The notes under the pieces are model-generated. The model worked only from the letters and a program-made list of their open reading frames with translations, did no database searches and had not been told where the DNA came from. A stretch of DNA of 64,000 bases from Urechis unicinctus (Eukaryota > Annelida > Polychaeta > Xenopneusta > Urechidae): the NCBI GenBank assembly GCA_034190875.2, contig CM067343.1:40993116-41057115 (forward strand), given 5' to 3'. Below are positions 37,721 to 50,935 of the stretch, one piece after another; the stretch's first letter is position 1, and every line of letters starts with the position of its first letter. Position numbers and translations under genes: made by a program.

Positions 37721-39799
37721 CATGCATGCTCTTGAGACAGTACCTGCTCATTCAACTGTGGGCATTTTGATGGGCGTATGGGAATAAATGGCGATATATC
37801 ATTATTTTGCATTCGGCTTTGTCGTAAGGATTTGCCGGGTAAGACTAAAATTTTGCATCCTTGTTATTGCCACCTGTAGGATATCATAAAAAAACATAAA
37901 AGGTGTGAATGAAAATAAGACAAGCGTCAAATCCTAGCATTGTTGCATTGGTCACAAGCAGAATTATGCATCGTTATGTTTTGAAATTAGGCGCTTAGAG
38001 ATCTTGGTATTATTCATGGTGTTTTAATACAATTGCACTGGTTGCGCTGCTGTCATACATCGATCATTAGAACAATTGTTTCTGCGTGGTTCACAATGAG
38101 CAACCAGTATTAGCCATCAACGGGTACTCGACAGCAAGTAAAAAGAATTTTTGTTTAATCACACGTGTACGTGTACGGACCATCCTTAGACCTTGCGCTT
38201 TCGAGTAGCATTATATGTGTCTTCATAATCACAACTGGTGCAACCTGTTTTGCTTTCGGCTTTGTTAACGCGACGTCAGCTGTTCTGGTTCAAGCTTCGT
38301 AAATTGCATCCATACACCGTAATAGACTTCTACGATTTGCGTCCAGGTGTGGTCACAACCTGGTAACATATCGATTTCATAGGTGCTTACACTAGCATGC
38401 AGTCGTCATCTTTATACCAGGGATATTCCTTGTGATAGAGCGACAAAGTGGATCACGTCAGTTGTTACGATAGTGACAGTTATTTTAGAGCCTAAGATTA
38501 AGTAACCGTGTTATGTCTAAGATGAAGCCAGTTCCCGCGGTTCAGTGTTTAACAGCGTCATAGTTTTGCATCTTAGTAAAAGAAGCCAATTTAGCTTAAT
38601 TTAGTTGCCTCGTTGGTCACTTATGTCATTATTTGAAAGATGGTTGCATATATTTGACGGAAATGATAATGATATCTTCTGTATACATCCACTATAAGTC
38701 TTTTGGCGGTGCACGAATGTCATTCACATTTGTGTCTTCTAATATTGAATATGGTTTGTCTGAGAACCATGTAACATAGCGATACAGATTTATACAACGG
38801 CACGAAAAATAACAAAGAGATCGGACCAATTGGACCAATCAATTCCAATACCACTTGATTTGTGCTAGTAGAAGGGAAGAAGAATTCTAATGTGATTACG
38901 TGTCATGCAAATACGATTAATTTATGAATTATCAATCTCAACTCATTAGATAAGCAAAACTTGCTAGTCAGCTGAAGCTTGCTACAATTACTGTTGATAT
39001 GTTGTTGCTTATGAGCGTTTGAAAATAGCAGCGAAACTTTTGTTTATAACTTCCCTGCTGCCAACAATCGGTTTTATTAAATGGCTTCTTGTCCTGCGCT
39101 TATGTGGCATTTTCATCAAAACGAACATTAACATTGATGTGTTCTACATGTAAATCGATGCAACGAACTGTTTATCTTAACGTAATTAACTATATCATAA
39201 ATGTACGACTTAAATTACAACAATTGCCTGTTTCAACCTAAACAAATCAAACAAACAAAAATTGGCGTTGCAATATATGGCGCATTGTTGAAGGGTTCTC
39301 GTGGCATGCATAATCGTAAGTAACAAACAATCTTGAACAAACAATTCAAAAACACCCCAACGGCAAATATATCTTGATTGAAAACTGTCGAAACAGGAAA
39401 GCATTGAGAAGAACCTAAACAATACGTTTGATTTTGAAGTGGCTATAATCATCAAGATCTTTATCAATCAATTTCCTTTTCAGTCGTAGTTGACAACCGA
39501 TTTGTATATGTTCTTTTTTAGTTGTAAATTGCAGGGAATGCTTAAGTTGCAGCATTTCATCACCTGTTGTCTTCGTGTTTATTTTACAGCCATTTGCTGA
39601 GCCCATTTTGGACAAGCTCTCCTGATCGTTGTGTTTCACGTATTTTCTGTGCTGTCTGACGAAGGATTAATTACAGCCAAGAACAAAACAGGGTGTCGGT
39701 AGGTACGAAAGTAAGGAATAGAATAGTGAATCATATATATTGACCTTCCATGTCACGGCGCATATGGATTAGGGCCAACACCATAGAAAGACATAAAGA
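37721..39799. other. Unassigned sequence, possibly decayed Y interior
   Basis: About 2 kb following the recognisable Y start. I could not find convincing matches to other copies. The minus strand holds a 74-codon frame (39,415-39,639) rich in Lys, Gln and Leu that resembles nothing I recognise. Otherwise I see nothing. Confidence 0.4.
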
Positions 39800-40620
39800 A
39801 TCAATGAATATGACGTTGTCTACTGTCAATGTTTCATTTCACACGGTGCCTAACACAAGCGTGTCCGAGTGGTACAGTAGATTATCATCACAAAACCCTA
39901 ACACGTTTTCCACACTTAAGTAAACAATACCATGCTAAGATGTATGATGTAATTTTAAACCAAATATTGATTAAAACCCAAAAAACCATACCCCTGATCA
40001 AGCTTTCAACAACACCAGGAAAACCCTCCAGTGTGGAAATACTCAATCATTAATTGCGTATCACTTTTATTCGTATATATTTTACTGCTAATATTTCGGC
40101 AGGCCCTAAACATTTCGTCTCAATATGATTTAGTCTGACTAACAGCACCGCTACTTTCATCAGCTTAATACAGTTTTCACTGATAAATTACTGGCAGGAA
40201 ATATGATTGCAATTATCAGTCAGAAAACAATATATATCAATAGGTAAATCATCAACCCATCAAGTAATACTGTTGACATGGATGACCAGCCGCGTTTTTG
40301 GTCAATAAGGTAGAGGGATATCAACGTGTATAAATATTCAGATGAAGGCAGACTAGATAAAGATGCAAAAGATCATCCGGTATGTAACCACCAGCAAATT
40401 GAATGGATCATCTTATTCGAGCCTAACGTCCCGGTGAAATACCCCAACATAAGTTGCAATCCACGGCACACACGTTTCCCCATTTTAATCGCCTTTGACG
40501 ACCGGCAGCAAAATACAGCGGGCCTATCCTACTCTGCGATGAACATGGGTGTGGAGTCGCTCAAATACAGTGACGTGTCAGAATGGCGCATTGGGTATTG
40601 TTCGATATAACTCGATCCGG
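39800..40620. repeat. Old repeat segment F, paired with 43,910-45,250
   Basis: 39,800-39,860 (GTC-ATGTTTCATTTCACACGGTGCC) pairs with 43,915-43,985. 40,130-40,530 pairs with 44,825-45,210 through words such as CTGACTAA-AGCAC, CAACCCATCAAGT and TCGCCTTTGACGAC. Its 40,280-40,340 part also resembles X near 2,035-2,075 (GACCAGCCGCG-TTTT and GAGGGATATCA). A 94-codon plus-strand frame (40,326-40,610) is broken by stops in the paired copy, so I do not call it a gene. Confidence 0.7.
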
Positions 40621-43600
40621 ACTAGCGCACTAACATACAATGCACATTGGCTTTCTAGCTAGAACCTGAACCTGTAAGGATTGCCCGAAAATGCACATTG
40701 TTTGTATGCATCCCGAAGACATCCCGAGGAATGTGTTCAAAGTGTAAAAAATTCATATTAATTTATCTCCGTGTATAATTCTGATCTGAACTATCGAAGC
40801 TAAATAATGCTAGGTTCATTGCGATATCATTCGGAACATCTTATCTAATTGCACTGTCACTGCTGATTACATGACTCAATTCATGATTGGACGAAATCCA
40901 GTCGTTTAGGTTAACAAATAACTAACATGTGATAGTAACTCACATCATAATTGCATGTTGCAATAATTTCGTCAATCGCTGGCATAACAATTGTTACGAC
41001 ATGAAGTCATCCCTACAAGTACAGCCATTTGAATTTACAGCGATTACATAACCTCTTTAATTTTAATGGTTAAGCTGATGCAAAAATCAGGAAATCAATT
41101 GAAATTACTGAAGGTTCATCGTGGTTCGGGAATTAGACGACTGAACCTAAAATAGCTACGAGCTATCCTATGACAATACATTACGTATATTTGTGTGGTA
41201 TTTATGGTAAAAAACGACCTGCCCAATGCAAGATCAGACCATTGCATTTACTTTGGCTGTGTTTGGTACGATTGCAATGATTACACAACTGTTGTTTGAC
41301 ATATATATTCCGGGTTGTTAATATGATATCAAACGTTCTGATTTGTTTTAATAAAGTGCACCCATGTTACATGAATTTTAGACTTCTGGTTAGGCAATAA
41401 CTATTTAACACTCGTAACATTACGTAACTTTTACATGCATGATCTTTTGCGGGAATGATACAGCTACTATAGATTTGCAAAATATTAACTACAAGATTAC
41501 TTAATATGCAAGACGTCTTATAAATTATCAATGACAAACTAAGCAAGTTAATGTTAATATAAATATGACAAATATCAGATGGTTACGATATTTAGATATA
41601 TATTTTTAGCTCCATCGTCTTTTGAAAGACAGAGAGTTCAGGGTATATATCAGTGCACAATAATCCAGTCATACAGTGTCGAACAAAAGACCCTCTAATG
41701 GTTCCGCAGAATCAAGTCCCAGCTCCCGGGACTGGAAGTGGTAGAAGCATAAAATAATTGCCAGATAGATGGCGCTAGCAGGTAACTTTATGGTTCAGGA
41801 CACGTGACCATACCGCCTGGGATATCGCTTTAGCGCTTGCAAAAATTATTCTTATCCTTTTATGATTATGTTGGTGTGTACATACACAATGAGTCCTTTC
41901 GGTCTTCACGTGAATCAATTTTAAGCAAGCATGGAACACCTGCGAATAACACTGTCAAGTAGTTTAATACTGTATAAGTCTGATGCAATTATTTGGCTAG
42001 AATGCCGAAACGTAAATAACCCTTATCAATTGTTCCCATGGATATGTGTACTGCTGATTGTGGTTGTTCATTTGTTTTCGTTGAAGTTAACATAATCCTG
42101 GCTGTTATTGCCTTTAGAATGGATCTCATTTACTAAGTTATTCTGATACAAAAAGAAATACAGGAAAATTTACACTAAACAATGAGTTCGTGTCGAACTG
42201 TGAGGATACTTGCACCGACAACTCCTTTTAGTTCAGAGCAATTGATTGCCTATAATTTTTCTCTAATGCATATCGTCAAGTTGTTAGGTTTCAACCGTAC
42301 ATATTTATTATTCAATTTGGTTGTTTAGAAGTTCTACATGTTTGATACATACTTGTTTATTGATAGGCGTTCCATGAACATTATCATATACTATTGACCT
42401 ACGTTTTGTATCTTGCGTTGACGGAATATATTTCTATTTCCGCGCCGTAGTTGTCAATGACGAAACGTTTATTGATATTTCAATGAAGTGATTGTATTTA
42501 ATCGGTTAAATTCATTTACTTGGACCGATAAATTTATCTTAAAAGAAAACCGTTGATGAATTATGTTTTAATGATTATCATCGGATATAAGAACCGGTCT
42601 AATCTCAGTTTCTAAGAATATAATATTTACAGGTTGGCATTTTAGATACTGTTACATAATAAAGTTTATATCCAGTCATTGTTTGCTGTGTACCCCTTCA
42701 AAGGAGGTGGGGATGCAAACTGTCACTATTTTCCCCATATGAAAATGAATTACGTAAGCTACGCACAATTCTGTCCATCAATACTATTTTCTATTCCCAG
42801 GATTCTTGAGCATACAAATTGTAATTGTGTCCAGATAAGGCATAACGTAAGCAGCACTATGAACAATGTTCTGTGAAACCTCTGTAAGAATAAATCGCGT
42901 ACACTGGTTATGGAATTATATGCTCAGTTTTTCGCATATGAATAGGATGGTCGTTGCATGCCATCTCAATTGTCTCCTGCAACATCAACAGCGCATTTGC
43001 GAGCCATCATTGTTCCTCGCGGAACAAGTCAATAGATCACACAGACCAAAGCTGCATGTATATAAGTCACACAAGTGTATTTAAGCTAACTTTTGAACCT
43101 GACAGTGAGTGTGTATTGCTTGGTGCGATGTTATGTCAGCTGACGTTCGAACAAAGCTAGCTACAGAGAAACATTAGAGTATTTGAGTAAGTCTTTATAT
43201 CCCTTCGGAACAAATGGCAGATAAGGTTGGCTACCTTAAAACAATGCAGTCTCGTGTGCTTTTGTTGTCATGGAGTACACAAGGTGTTCAGCTTAACGTT
43301 AATGAAGTATAAACTCCGTATATTTCACTTGCCGCGGCGATTGTTCAGGGTTATCAGCTTAAACCCCACCCCCACTTTAATGACCATTAATTGTATAAAC
43401 ATTCCATAAATTGTCCTAATGCGTTAATGTAATTGAAATAGAAGAATGACATTTGCATGACAGTGCATGCTATGACAATTTACATAATCATGTCATGAAT
43501 ACCCACCACTTTTGCAATTAATGCTAAAAATGAAACTACAAAAGCTGAATTGATACTATCGGTGTTTGTTTTGTATCAAAATACACCTCGTTCGTTTAAA

Positions 43601-44750
43601 TCGAAGATTGTTGTTGTCAATGGCACATAAGAACATGGTTTAGGCGTAACAAAACTTTCTTTACTCATCAACGTCATGGTACCACCTTAAACTAAAACCG
43701 ATGTCAGGGCTAAGCGCTGCAGTTCATAATTTGTTCGCAACCCCAAAAAATCTAAATACGTTCGGATACTGCAAGCCATCCTGAAGCCTAACACAGTTAA
43801 TTCATGCGAAGTTAAATAAATTCCATTTAATGACACTGTAGGACATAAACTATCATTTCGATGTCACGATAAAAAAAAAACAGTTGCAAGCAATGTTAGA
43901 TGTAGAAAGACATTATGCGCTGAATGTGATAATGACTTCTGTCATTGTTTCGTTTCACACGATGCCTGACGCAAGCGTTTCCACAGCTTCACCGTTCATC
44001 ATCGCCAAAAATGATTCCGCATTTTCCGACTTAATTTGACGGACGGTTGCATGTGAATGATTGGATAATGTTTGTATCATTTGTCATGCGACTAACGAGA
44101 ACACAAAAGCGCGTTATCACTTAGCGCCATGAGATGACTGACACAGATTTAATTGTCAATGACAAAGAACCTGAATGCAAGATAACAATACTATGTCGTG
44201 TGTAAGTTGTAACCAATCTTCGTTTGATAACCTAAGAAATCAGCCCCTGATTTAGCGTTCAACAAAACAAGGGAAACGATTATATTGTTTCGCCACCTAG
44301 AAAAACCAAAAATATTCATACACAGTTGGCTCGATTATAACTTTAGTAGTATATGTATATAATAACTGATAATTGGACAGATGTTGAAACGCTAAAGTCA
44401 TTTTGGTGTTTGCAAAGAGATTGCAGGTATAATAATTGAAGTAGAAATTAAAATGTGATAATAGTGATTATGTACAAGAATACCCTATGCTGCAGAACAT
44501 CGTGCACGATGTAAATGATTGCCCATTAGACACAGTTGCAGTTATCTTAGTATTCAAAAGTGAATACGTCAGAAAGTAGATCTCATTATTGTAGATCGGT
44601 ATAGGGAAGCAATGTGCACCCCCTTAATCAATGTGCGGCATTTTGCTTTTACGAAGAAAAATATAAGATAGCATGTTTTTGAATCACCACTCATAGTGAC
44701 AACTCATTATTGTTAAACCCATCATACGTCTCAATGCAATTTCGTGTTAA
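40621..44750. repeat. Old X copy (F) retaining both halves lost from X1 or X2
   Basis: Collinear with X. 40,665 resembles X2 54,220. 42,005-42,310 resembles X1 4,290-4,640 (ACGTAAATAA-CC-TAT, GTTTACTGCTGATT-like words, AGCTGTGAGGATA). 43,185-43,260 resembles X1 5,905-5,980 (GAGTATTTGAGTAAGTC). 44,465-44,560 resembles X1 6,605-6,700 (ATGCTGCA-A-CATCG-GCAC). It thus contains relatives of the segment deleted from X1 and of the segment deleted from X2, which supports loss in each young copy. No coding sequence is recognised. Confidence 0.65.
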
Positions 44751-44824
44751 GTGGATAGGCAGATCGGGTGTGAATAATTTGTTGATGGACAGACGATTCC
44801 TTGTTATTGAACGTTATCGACGCG

Positions 44825-45250
44825 TGTGTAGAGGCCTGACTAATAGCACAGAACTCTCATCAACTGAGCACAGTTTTCGTAAATAAATCCCTTGCAGGTA
44901 TTGATTTCAATTATCAATCTGAGAACACGGCATATTAACGAGTAAATAAACAACCCATTCAGTGATACAATTGATACGATAGAGCCGCCGTGTTTGATAT
45001 CAATACGTAAAAGAAGAATTTCTACGTATATGAAATAGATTCAGAAATAGGTGGAGAAGATACAAATGCAATTGAATATAAGGCATGTGATCACCTGACG
45101 ATTGATTGGATCAGACTACCTGAGTCCCTCGTCCGGGTAAAATCCCTCAACATGAATGGCAATCTGACATACAGGTCGTCCCATTTACGTCGCCTTTGAC
45201 GACATGCAGTAGGATACTGCCGATTGTATGGAGCTGCTGAATGTCTACAA
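44825..45250. repeat. Old repeat segment G (partner of 40,130-40,620)
   Basis: Second copy of the segment described at 39,800-40,620, about 4.7 kb downstream of it. That spacing is close to the X/Y ancestral period. Shared words include AATTATCA-TC-GA-AACA, CAACCCAT-AAGTGATAC-like text, GATTGGATCA and CGCCTTTGACGAC. The open frame seen in the first copy is interrupted here. Confidence 0.7.
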
Positions 45251-45879
45251 TATCACTCAATGTTATAAATGACCTGTGTTAAATTCAAGTAGGGTGATTG
45301 ACAGATCAGAGAAAGGTATCGAAGGGACATGGCACTTGGCATGAAAAGATGGCTGATCCAACAACCGATGTATTTAATGTACAATTTAGTCGGCTTTTAT
45401 TGCCATTTGAGCGGATAATTCAATTAATATCGTTTTATTTTGACCGGAGAGTTATCTGGCATAGCGTGTCAAGTTGTGGCCCATTGCCGATTTTAGAGAT
45501 TAATTCAATATTGGAGTATGACACCCCAATAGTAATAATGTACATTCGCAATCGAACCTTCGGACAAGTCTGCGCATTTCTTTAGGCACGATAGATGTAA
45601 AATAAATCGTGGGTTATATAAGCGCCCATCAACGCAATTGAATAAAATTGCCGAAAACATCCGTTAATTGCCAGGTGCATTTGTAATAAACCAATATGTA
45701 TTACTACAATAAAAGAGGAGATAATGTCACACCTGTGCCTTTTATAACATCAAGATTGATCACAGCTATAGAAAATATCTAACTTTACGATTTCATGTAT
45801 CTTACCTGTTTAGTTATCTATTTGCGGCTCGCTAGATAAACACAATGTGATTTTATCGGTTCTGCTCAAAACATCACTA
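45251..45879. other. Unassigned sequence with one 95-codon open frame
   Basis: A 95-codon plus-strand frame (45,298-45,585) has no recognisable domain and a length expected by chance in this much sequence. Nothing else is identifiable. Confidence 0.4.
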
Positions 45880-46600
45880 TATCTAAAATAACCCGATCGG
45901 TTACCATATATAATCATGGACAATGCGATTGTGGCAGCGAAAGAATATTAATAGCATTATGACAATATATTCATTGTGCTAAATAAGCCATTAGTGCTAA
46001 CGCTCTAGACACGAGCCCAAAGCATCATTACACATCATAAGACGGCATATATATGCAGTACTCGATGCGACCCAATCGTACCCGGCTTTGCGTAATAAAG
46101 AAGACCTGATTGTTTGCATCTTAATGTGTGATTTATCCTAATTTAACAGCATTGCGCCATCCTCTTGATAGCATATATCATAAGTCCATCTATAACCACA
46201 GAATAACCCCAAAAATATTTGCATAAGTTATTGTCAATGTGCCAGCACTGTAGATCATTGCGCGCCAACGGTTTTTATATATGATATCAATTTAGCACCG
46301 CATTGCTAGTTTCTTTCGTTTCCATAAAAAGGATGGATGAACATAATGTGAATCCTCGCGAAGTTTGTCCCAGCAGCAGCGTGTTTTACTTATGATGCTG
46401 GTTGGCGTGGAGTTAATCTGTTGATGGCTTGGGTCAGAGTTTGATTTTAGCTTCGGCTGGCCACTTGCTCCTTATCCAAAATAGAAGATGATTTATCATC
46501 CTCGTGCGCCTTGATGCCATAACAATCGGCTGTAAGCCTAATTTAAGGAGTTTTGCGGCGGTGTCGTTTTACAAATGACCGCATTCAATTACAGGAACGA
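45880..46600. repeat. Old repeat segment paired with 35,690-36,310
   Basis: ATTGTGC-A-ATAAGCCATT at about 45,973 matches 35,772. TTGCTAGTT-CTTTC at 46,303 matches 36,080. GATGG-T-GGGTCAGA-TTTGAT at 46,424 matches 36,202. GCGGCGGTG-TTTTACA at 46,555 matches 36,286. The order is conserved across about 650 bases. The pair precedes different sequences (an X-interior relative here, the Y start there), so one copy has been rearranged. Confidence 0.7.
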
Positions 46601-46749
46601 TATTTCTGATTGTGATCTGTGGAAATACCACCCTTATGTCAAATATTTATACAAAGAATTTGCAATCTATCATTTATGATTGACGTTTTCAATTGATAAA
46701 CTCTTTATAATCAGAATAATTGATGGTAGAAACATATCCATACGTCAGG

Positions 46750-47150
46750 GAAACCGACTGCCGAAGCTCAATAATGCCAGGTTCTTTGCGACGCTACTCA
46801 GAGCTTCATGTTTAGTAGAATTGTTGTCGCTGATGACATGGTTCAAGTCTTGATCCGATTAAATCAGTTCGTAGAGGTTCAATGATCACTTACAAGTGGC
46901 ACTAATTGATATCATTATTCGCTAGAATTATAATTGTCAGTGAATTACTTTCCACTGGTAATGTCTCTCGGCGACTTGAAAGCGACTTTCATACATGCTC
47001 CAGGGGCCAACGTTGGCGACCATTGCCACATTGTCAGATGAGACATCGTTATTGTATTGCGATGATCCTTATACGTAATAAACGACGTATACGTCGCGCT
47101 TCTTACAACGCGACAATGTGATTTTCCGCTACTTAGCTATGAGACGAATG
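46750..47150. repeat. Old X-interior fragment, paired with 40,790-41,050
   Basis: GAAGCT-AATAATGC-AGGTTC-TTGCGA at about 46,763 matches 40,796. GCTGAT-ACATG--TCAA near 46,830 matches 40,863. Both lie in the region related to X2 54,200-54,600. Divergence is high. Confidence 0.6.
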
Positions 47151-47919
47151 AAATGGTTTCACAAGGAAAAGGAAAACCTGGTTGGTTGACCGCTGACTAT
47201 TACAGCGTAAATGTCAACAGTCTGAGATAGGCAAATCTATCTGTTGTTTCGAATTAAGTCGACTTTGTGACACTAGTGCGAAATTGTAAACCAAACAATA
47301 TCAATAGGAATCACAGTGACACAATTACCGATAGGTGTAAACTTATACTTATGAGTGCCGACTCTAATGGGCAATTTTTACCCGGCAGCAAAGTTAAAAA
47401 ACAGTAGATGTACATACTGGTACTTTTTTTTCATGACTATCATGTTTTTGCCAATAAATACGAATATAGACGACGCGGACGTAACACTGTTTATTTTTCA
47501 TATTTTGTTATATATATTGATTTATGTGCACGTTTCAATTGCACCACCGATATATTGAATATTTTAGCCAACATAAAGCGAATAATGTAGCAAGTGCTTT
47601 GAAGTGGTGAGTTTCGATACGAGTGGCAATTGAAGAGAAGATGTCCAACTTGTAATGCTATTAGCAGCCATACCATTGTTATTCGCCCCGTACGAAAACC
47701 ATCATTTATTTAATGAAGATGTCCGATTAAGTTATGCTCAAGCGTATAGGCAATGAGGGTTTATATATTGTTTCAAGTTCGGATGCGCGTTTGATACGTA
47801 TGCATGGGCCTTACTGTCAATATAAAACGTAACTTTCATGGTAGCATGTTGTAATTCTAAATGTATTGATGGCGTTTTCGCTGTATTCAATACTACACAG
47901 TATACGATGTTTATGTTAC
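47151..47919. other. Unassigned sequence in the old central mosaic
   Basis: About 770 bp between two recognisable old X fragments. Open frames are short and overlap in several frames (up to 67 codons near 47,355-47,590), as expected by chance. I see nothing in it. Confidence 0.4.
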
Positions 47920-48110
47920 GTCCTGCTTCAGCGATCAGCGTTCGGACAAGTTATTGAGGTCACATGATTTAATTTTCCAGATGACTGCATGCTATTACAG
48001 AGTTGTTGTTTATATCGATGCTCACATGAAAACTTCGGAAGTTATGGTTGTATCACAGGCGCGCACTTAATAGTCGGCGATGCATATTCTTTGTAAAGGC
48101 TACTTTCAAT
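47920..48110. repeat. Old fragment of the X end
   Basis: GATCAGCGTT-GGACAAGTTA then GAGGTCACATGA-TTAA-TTTCCA-ATGACT near 47,933-47,985 matches X1 10,995-11,048, with GCTA--ATGA after it. It is the same region that borders Y elsewhere, but here it leads toward a GTAT microsatellite and not into Y. Confidence 0.7.
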
Positions 48111-48402
48111 CAGATCACCATCAGCAATCATCAGTTGGTTACATGGCGAACAGGGCAAATTGCTGATTCGTCCAGTTGCATTAATGTCCCCAGTGATTAC
48201 AGTTGCCATCGTCATTCCATTGATATATCGCATGCATGACTTGCAGGTAGAGTTAAGCCGGTTGTGTTAATGTATAAAGGTTTGAGATTGATGTTGTAAA
48301 TATCATAACCAGCAGGCGTAATTAGCGTAGTGATCGTGAACACCGAACACACAGCGAAGCGTTTACTACATCCATCGGACCTCGCAAACACGTTACTCAG
48401 AT

Positions 48403-48417
48403 ATATGTTTGTATGTT

Positions 48418-48449
<32 letters not shown>

Positions 48450-48690
48450 TGTATGTATGTATGTATGTATGTATGTATGTATGTATGTATGTATGTATGT
48501 ATGTATGTATGTATGTATGTATGTATGTATGTATGTATGTATGTATGTATGTATGTATGTATGTATGTATGTATGTATGTATGTATGTATGTATGTATGT
48601 ATGTATGTATGTATGTATGTATGTATGTATGTATGTATGTATGTATGTATGTATGTATGTATGTATGTATGTATGAATGTATGCATCTAT
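48403..48690. repeat. (ATGT)n microsatellite
   Basis: After ATATATGTTTGTATGTTTAT the array is pure from about 48,419 to 48,674 and ends in degenerate units (GAATGTATGCATCTATGTCTG). Same motif and strand as the arrays in X1 and X2, but the flanks are not those of X. The open frames across it (both strands) are artefacts. Confidence 0.97.
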
Positions 48691-50021
48691 GTCTGTGTTC
48701 CTGTGCTTTAGCGGGAATGCGTTAGAGATTGTCGGGAGATTGTAAGCATTTTCTTAGGGGTTTTTTTTGCGGGGAAAGATCAGCATTATCTATTTATTTG
48801 TTACGGGTAAATTGCATTAGGCGCGTGCAGCTCTTAACTTATATTGGAGGTTTGTAATCGACGCATTATGTATAGAATGCACGTAACCTTTGGTGTTAAT
48901 CATGATGCAGAAGGCGCGTTGTACACTGTGCTGGTACATGAGCATTGAAATAGGTGTGCTGACTACTGTCCACAGGACAATCGACTATATATTACTAGTG
49001 CACATTGACACCAAATATTGATAGTTCCCAGTAACCCATATGGATCTAGAAGATAAAAAATGCAACTAGAGCGCATGGACTTTACTCTTTTCTGACAGCG
49101 AGTTGATTTCGCCTGTTTAATAAATGATGGTAATGTAAATGCTTGTGCAGCACCCCTACAATCACACTGTTTACTAAGGTTTAGTCCATTAGTTTTATAG
49201 TTTTATCAATTCCGGGGCAGTCAGGAATGAAGCATGACGTAGTCCGTGATTTGGTATCCCTATTTCGGTCTAATTCCTGCATGACAAGCAGGGATCACTG
49301 TTTTAAGTATTGCGTCACAGAGAAACATGTAAATATTCGATAGAGAAGTAACGTATAACAATAACGTTAATGCACGTAAAGCTCTTCATAAATATCATCG
49401 TCCAATTGGTACCAGCTCGTCGGAGGTGAATTACTTTAGACTGTTTTGTAAAACAAATTGGTTCTAAATGTGTAAGTAAATATTTTTATGTTGTTCGCTA
49501 CATTGATCTAAAGATATAACGTCAGAGAGTCACGCAGCCGCTCATGTTGCCACCCAAAGACAATACAATTTACAATTTAGTATCAATAAAATTCTGGAAA
49601 CACCAGTGAGCTGCATTTTTATGATATTGCGACTGGTAATGTCGCAGGGGAAGCAACCGACCGGTCACAATAGCACAGGTAATCATTTGGCCGTTTTGAT
49701 ATCATCTACTACACATGCCAAACATATGATATGGATCTATCAGAAGATGATTCATATGTTTGCCACGTCAAATGCTTCAGAATCAGGTGCTTAGCCGTGA
49801 AAATCTAACAGGACTATAAGCAGCCCCACAAGATAGATCAGAATATAACATTTTCGTGGATTTATCATGTTTCTAGGGTTAATTTGCGTTACTCGCTAAA
49901 AAGACGAACTATGGTATATCGTAAAGTGCCCAAAACACTTAGTAATTTCATACTTATTTAGCATTTCACCCCGCTTATTCCGTGTTGAGCAATATTTACA
50001 CGGCTGAGGTCGCATATATCA
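48691..50021. other. Unassigned sequence upstream of X2
   Basis: About 1.3 kb without a match inside the window. Since the window starts inside X1, this stretch may be the true left part of X2 whose counterpart lies outside the window. Open frames are at most 62 codons. No gene or RNA is recognised. Confidence 0.45.
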
Positions 50022-50654
50022 TTAATCACGCCGGATAAATTCTACACGTACGGGTAGGTAAATGTGCCAGCATTGACCTAAGTGCACCGCAATTTGACCT
50101 CAGAGGTAAGTTGCACTAACGTTATGTAGAGAAGTAACAGATACTCATCAATCATGAGCTTAGACACTATCGCTGCTTATTAGATTGGAACGTTCAGGTG
50201 GTTTGCCAGTGTGCCCCAATCCAAAGCAATCCGACTAAATTACACATTTTAAGTGCCCTTTGGCCATGCTCCGACGGCACAAGCTAAACAATACACGAGA
50301 AGAATTATTTGCTGATTATTGATTTTGACCACTACTGGGAATTACTCACTTAAAATCGACACATCTAACATTCAGACTTACTCGCTTAAAATCGACACAT
50401 CCTGCGTTTATTGTCGTGGATTTACCGGACGACTATAATGTTTTTTTCGGGATTATGTTAGCACCTTCTTCTTAAACGTCTGCATGATGATAAACGATCC
50501 ATCTTCACTGTTTATATGATTTTCGAATACACGTTCAGGACGTATAGCTTTTAGTGATAGTAACAACAAGTATTTAAATTCGATTAATGTATGATAACAA
50601 TAAGCACACATTCATTGCCTTTCTGGTAGAGAATGATGCATTTCTTAAGAGAGT

Positions 50655-50935
50655 TATATTCGAGGTTTTAATGACAGGAATCTGGGTGTTACTTTGCAAA
50701 CATGACTTGGGCTTACTCCGCGTCGTAATTGTTGCAAATATCGTCTAGTAACAGCACGTGGAGGAAGTATATTGAACGTTGTTTGATATGACTCTTCTTA
50801 AGATAATTCAACGCAGGTTTTAATGGAAAGAATATTGGTGTTACTTTGCAAACATGACCTGGGCTTACTCTGTGTCTTAATTGTTGAAAAGTCGCGACAA
50901 GCAACAGCACATAGAGGCAGCAAATTGAAAGTAGT
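50655..50935. repeat. Tandem dimer of ~150-bp minisatellite unit in X2
   Basis: X2 counterpart of the dimer at 634-928, with starts at 50,663 and 50,815 (period 152). Both units here contain the TTACTTTGCAAACATGAC word, which X1 keeps only in its second unit. X2 may therefore preserve the older first unit. Confidence 0.8.

Noticed and set aside
39415-39639. 74-codon Lys- and Gln-rich minus-strand frame
   Set aside because: Looks protein-like in composition but has no recognisable domain, no second copy and a chance-level length.
40326-40610. 94-codon plus-strand frame in old segment F
   Set aside because: The paired copy at 44,990-45,210 has stops and frameshifts at the aligned places.
48330-48725. 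Open frames across the 48.4-kb ATGT array
   Set aside because: Microsatellite artefact, with no supported start, domain or homologous flank.
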